DNA from: Liolophura sinensis
Lineage: Eukaryota; Mollusca; Polyplacophora; Chitonida; Chitonidae
Direction: 5' to 3'
DNA length: 64,000 nucleotides
Assembly: GCF_032854445.1 (NCBI RefSeq)
Contig: NC_088297.1
Location: 24,437,127 to 24,501,126, forward strand
Shown: positions 60,113-64,000 of the stretch, in pieces
How positions within the stretch are numbered: the first letter of the stretch is position 1
Layout of the letters: each line of letters opens with the position of its first letter
Notes under the pieces: generated by a model
What the model saw: the letters and a program-made list of their open reading frames with translations, nothing else
The model's database searches: none
Told to the model about the DNA's origin: nothing
Program-made: the position numbers and the translations under genes

Positions 60113-61369
60113 ATAGCCGCTTTGAAGAAAGCAAATAAAACACGGATGGTTGATTAAAAAATTGTGCATTTTATTAAGTCTGCGCCAAAAGTGGATATAA
60201 CATCACAGGATAAGTAGCGTATATATATGATTTAAACAATTATATATAATTTGTTAGCAGAAAACAAATACCGTGTCCGACCCACAGCTTTGACGCACAC
60301 ATAACATACATTTAGATTTTAATCCTGTGTTACCATGGCAACTGGATGTCATAACAGGAAACTTTTATCCAACTGCATCGAGTGATGATATGACAATTTC
60401 AATATGTCACACCAAATGTAAAAATGACAGTAAGTTAATTTAGAACAGAATGCGTAAATAGTGCGGAAAGATTTCACGTGACACAAATTAAACTAATGTG
60501 TCATGAGGTAGTAAGTCTGGTAGCCATCATCTTTGTTATTTTGTTATCACAGTCAATTCACATGTAATTGTGTTATTTTAAATTTCAACATAATTCAAAT
60601 GTAACTTTAGTCAATACAATTGTTCTATAGAAAGGGCTGACGGCAATGAAGAAGAACATACAAAACTGAACAGAATTAGATAACACTTAATGAAACACAA
60701 TCAGCATTTTCCGACACGTGTTTTTAAATAATATTCCATTCCTTATCGCAAAGAAACGTAGCACATGCAAATAAAGACAACAAAATCTACCGATAGATTA
60801 AAAGCTTGTCTGCTCTCGTTGTGCCAATTCATTTAGTACAGCAGCAACAGCGGCAACCTCGGCAACAGTATATAACATCATCTGATCATATTAGATCTAT
60901 GTGTAATTTGAATAAAAAAGTATTCTATAAACAATCGCAAAAACTCAAACCATAACCTAATTATATCAGTAATAAAAGTAATATGCCACTTAGAAATGGG
61001 TTGTATTTCTGTAGTTTCAGTTTCATAGTAAGATGTACGAAAAAGGCACTGCCTGATTCATAATACAAAGTGGTAAATACAAAAGTGTGCATAGCATACA
61101 ACGTTAGTGTGCAGAAATCTAAAATTCATTCCAAAGGAGTCTGCAAGCTAGTTGAACAAGACATTGATATCGGGTAGAAATCCGTAAATTTATGTGAGCT
61201 GTTAACCCTTTGCCCGGCTGGCTTTGTTACTATGGAATGCTGGGTAATATTTCGTGGCACAGTTTCAATCGATCATACACATACATAAACTATACACACA
61301 ATCTGGATCGAGAATTTTGCAGATGCCAAATGAAAATGTTTTCATGTATTTGACGTTTAAATCTGTGTT

Positions 61370-61472
61370 ACACGGTGAAGGTCAAACCTCTTACCGTGCT
61401 ACACAGTGAAGGTCACACCTCTAATCATGTTACACGTTGAAGGTCACACCTCTAATTGTTTTACACAGTGAA
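61370..61472. repeat. ~33 bp tandem repeat, 3 copies
   Basis: Copies of 'gttacacagtgaaggtcacacctctaatc.t', ending at a SINE-1 fragment. Confidence 0.9.
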
Positions 61473-62167
61473 TTATATTTATTTATTTGATTGGTGTTTT
61501 ACATCGTACTCAAGAATGTTCCACCTATATGACGGCGGCCGTTATGCATGGTACGGTTATACTTAGGCCTACTATTTATTTGGTTTGTCTGTAATGTCAT
61601 ACCAGGACAGTTACTAACCTTTATTATGGTGGTTTATGTTTAAATGAATAACTATACTCCGATACGAATAAAGGTCTTGTATAAGGGTGGATGGGATTGA
61701 ATGAGAGAACGAAGCAACAACAACGGTTTAAACACGGGAACTTTTATATTATATGACTTATATGTAGCCTATTTTATTGCAAAACAGATGTAGAACTTAA
61801 CAGTGAGAGGGTAGATAGAAGTAATAAGAGTTATAAGGTGATGAACAGCGTGCTTCTGAGAGAAAATAAAACTGAGAAAGGAGGAAAGAGGGAAGAGCCT
61901 GTGGGTTCGTAACCGAGTTATCTCCCTTAAACAGCTTCCAGATGGCGCTATACTTATGTTGGTCATTTACCAAAGCTGGGTATTCTTTCCCATTTGTAAA
62001 TATCGTACATGTATGTAAATAAAATGAAAACTTCAGACAAGTACATAATAGTGACAGCAAAGTCGGAAGCTAAGTTATAATTGGTGCCTCGCGCTGGCAG
62101 TCAGGCGGGGCTGTTGCTAAGACCCACAGAAGACTCAGTTACTTCCCTTTGTAAAGGTCGGCCTCGC

Positions 62168-62245
62168 TCAGGGGACAAAGTTGGCGTACGTATCGAAACT
62201 CTCAATGAACGTCCTAACAACTTCATAGCAAAATCCATACTGCTC
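62168..62245 (-). CDS. Second RPTP gene: last coding exon (end of phosphatase domain)
   Basis: A 78 nt terminal exon, phase 0, with a tttttcag acceptor and a TGA stop. It encodes EQYGFCYEVVRTFIESFD then TYANFVP. The C-terminal helix of receptor PTP domains reads 'EQYxFCYEVVxxYxxSFDxYANF', so this is almost certainly the final exon of another RPTP on the same strand. The rest would lie to the right of the window; no further exon was found in 62.3-64 kb. A minus-strand AATAAA at 61773-61778 could end its 3' UTR. Confidence 0.8.
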   Translation of the reverse strand, partial: EQYGFCYEVVRTFIESFDTYANFVP

Positions 62246-62357
62246 CTGAAAAACAAAAATACAATAGGTGCTCACAAGGTAAGCATGGGGATCTATCCCA
62301 TGTTATGATCGCTGATAATGGCCACAATATGCCTGCCGTAATACCGATGACAATGAA

Positions 62358-62455
62358 GCGATGAGGCGAAGTGGCGATACGAAAAGGCGAAGTTGTGATG
62401 CGATGGGGCGAAGTCGCGATGCAACTTCGCCCCTTCGCTTCGCAACTTCGGTAGA
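62358..62455. repeat. 17 bp GCGAAGT repeat with a hairpin
   Basis: Copies of 'gatgcgatggggcgaagt' are followed by 'aacttcgccccttcgcttcgc', its reverse complement, so the region can fold on itself. Confidence 0.85.
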
Positions 62456-63484
62456 AATACATGTTTACAAAAAGACTGATGTTCATTGTTTCAGCGCTTG
62501 CTCTTACGGCTGCAGCTTAAATCAAGAGCTACTTTTTTCAGCTACCCTGCGAAGGGTCAGCGTGACTCCAGGTAATCTGGTCGCGTCCAGCCATACACCT
62601 GACCGACGTCACATAGGTGAAAACTTCTTGAGCATAGCGTTAACGAACAAACGAACAACAATCCAATCAATAAGGTCGGGGGTTCGAATCCAGCTCTCGC
62701 TGATTCGTCGGCAGCCTTAATTTTATTTTTTTTTATTTGACCGGTGTTTTACTTCGCACTCAAGAATATTTCACTTATATGACGGCGGCTCAGCAACATA
62801 AAGTTAAATGGTTTCTGGTGATCCTGGCGAAAGACCTTGTGTTAATCCAAGCATTTCTCTTTCAGCCACCCAAAAATAATCGATTTTAGATATGGGGAAA
62901 ATGTTTAAATGTGGAAATAAACAAAAAAATAAATAAATAGGACAGGACGAGAAAGGTTCTGTAAACATGGCTGTGGTTTGCAATTGACGTCCGCTTTCCC
63001 GTGTGAAAATAAGTTACCTAAATTTTAAGGAAAATATCACATGCCTCCAACACAAGCCAAAATGTTCAAAGTAAACTTGAATTCCATATTCTACAATCTA
63101 AATTACAAAAACAATTTGTTGGTACATTGTTGTGTCACCGTATAGGTTAAATGGTGATGTGATACCTAATGAGGACAAGGAGAAAACCTTTTGTCTACAG
63201 GCGTCTGGTGCTTTACTTTAAAGTTCAAGGCCAATACTTTTATCATGCTCACACTAATTGTGTCTTGCAAAAAGCGGCTAGTTCTAGTTTTTGGGGATTT
63301 ATTTATTTATTTATTTGCTTATTTCATTGGTTCCTTTCGCCGTACTCAATAATATATAACTTATAAGATTGCGGGCTCAGGGAAACCATAACCATAATAA
63401 TAGTATCCAATATTCTGCTTGAAACATTGGCAAAAATTGATAAGAACGATGACAAAGCACTCTTGTTTGGAATGTATCCGGAGT

Positions 63485-64000
63485 AACTTACGACGTTAGG
63501 TAGAGCCCCGGGCCAGTGTTTCCGGTTGGTGTTCCCAGTATTCAGTACAATAACTTACCACGTTAGGCAGAGCCCCGGGCCAGTGTTTCCGGTTGGTGTT
63601 CCCAGTATTCAGTACAATAACTTACCACGTTAGGCAGAGCCCCGGGCCAGTGTTTCCGGTTGGTGTTCCCAGTATACAGTAAAATAACGTACCACGTTAG
63701 GTAGATGTCGAGGTTGGTGTTTGTCATTGTTGTTCCCAGTATACAGTACAATAACAAATCACGTTAGGTAGATGTCGAGGTTGGTGTTTGTCATTGCTGT
63801 TCCCAGTATACAGTACAATATCTTACCACGTTAGGTAGATGTCGAGGTTGGTGTTTCTGATTGTTGTTCCCAGTATACAGTACAATAAATTCCCACGTTA
63901 TGTAGACCTGGGGATTGGTGCTCCCAGTATTCAGTACAATAACGTACGACATTAGGCAGAGCTCCGGGGCGGTGTTTCCGGTTGGTGTTACCAGTATTCA
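63485..64000. repeat. ~68-70 bp tandem repeat at the right window edge
   Basis: Seven or more copies of 'taacttaccacgttaggcagagccccgggccagtgtttccggttggtgttcccagtattcagtacaa'; a sub-variant carries 'gtagatgtcgaggttggtgtttgtcattg'. It continues past the window. Confidence 0.95.

Overview
This window is eukaryotic DNA, most likely from a lophotrochozoan marine invertebrate; a mollusc is my best guess. Coding sequence occurs as small exons with GT/AG borders and long AT-rich introns. tRNA-derived SINEs are scattered throughout, and minisatellites fill much of the rest. There is no prokaryotic-style gene. Every gene I can support is on the minus strand. The exons below were assembled by hand from splice signals, intron phase and family motifs; no alignment was run.

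Layout. (1) 1-28533: most of a receptor-type protein tyrosine phosphatase (RPTP) gene, read right to left. It has a signal-peptide exon (28452-28533), seven 8-cysteine EGF-like exons (25839 down to 10764), a transmembrane exon (6340-6472), two juxtamembrane exons (3451-3518, 2201-2340) and the first three exons of the phosphatase domain (1742-1829, 1349-1425, 1090-1126). The remainder, with the catalytic cysteine, lies off the left edge. All 14 exons agree in phase. (2) 35776-38920: a complete four-exon gene for a secreted 169-residue SnoaL/NTF2-like (DUF4440-type) protein. (3) About 44815-49513 (perhaps to 52941): the 3' part of a multi-span membrane-protein gene with a candidate long 3' UTR. 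(4) 62168-62245: the last coding exon of a second RPTP, so RPTP paralogues flank genes 2 and 3.

The rest is repeats: two tRNA-derived SINE families (several copies with 9-10 bp target-site duplications), a decayed Tc1/mariner transposase, a candidate inverted-repeat DNA element, and more than twenty tandem arrays.

The most unusual feature is that several arrays have captured exon/intron junctions. In the RPTP gene a ~57 bp unit carrying the end of an EGF exon plus its 5' splice site is repeated in two places (10407-10763 and 15771-16116). In the membrane-protein gene a ~105 bp unit carrying a 3' splice site and the start of the last exon is repeated about 16 times (47140-48770). Either process could create competing splice sites.

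The EGF exons would form the extracellular, ligand-facing part of the phosphatase. The SnoaL-like protein is predicted to be exported, and its substrate cannot be told from sequence.
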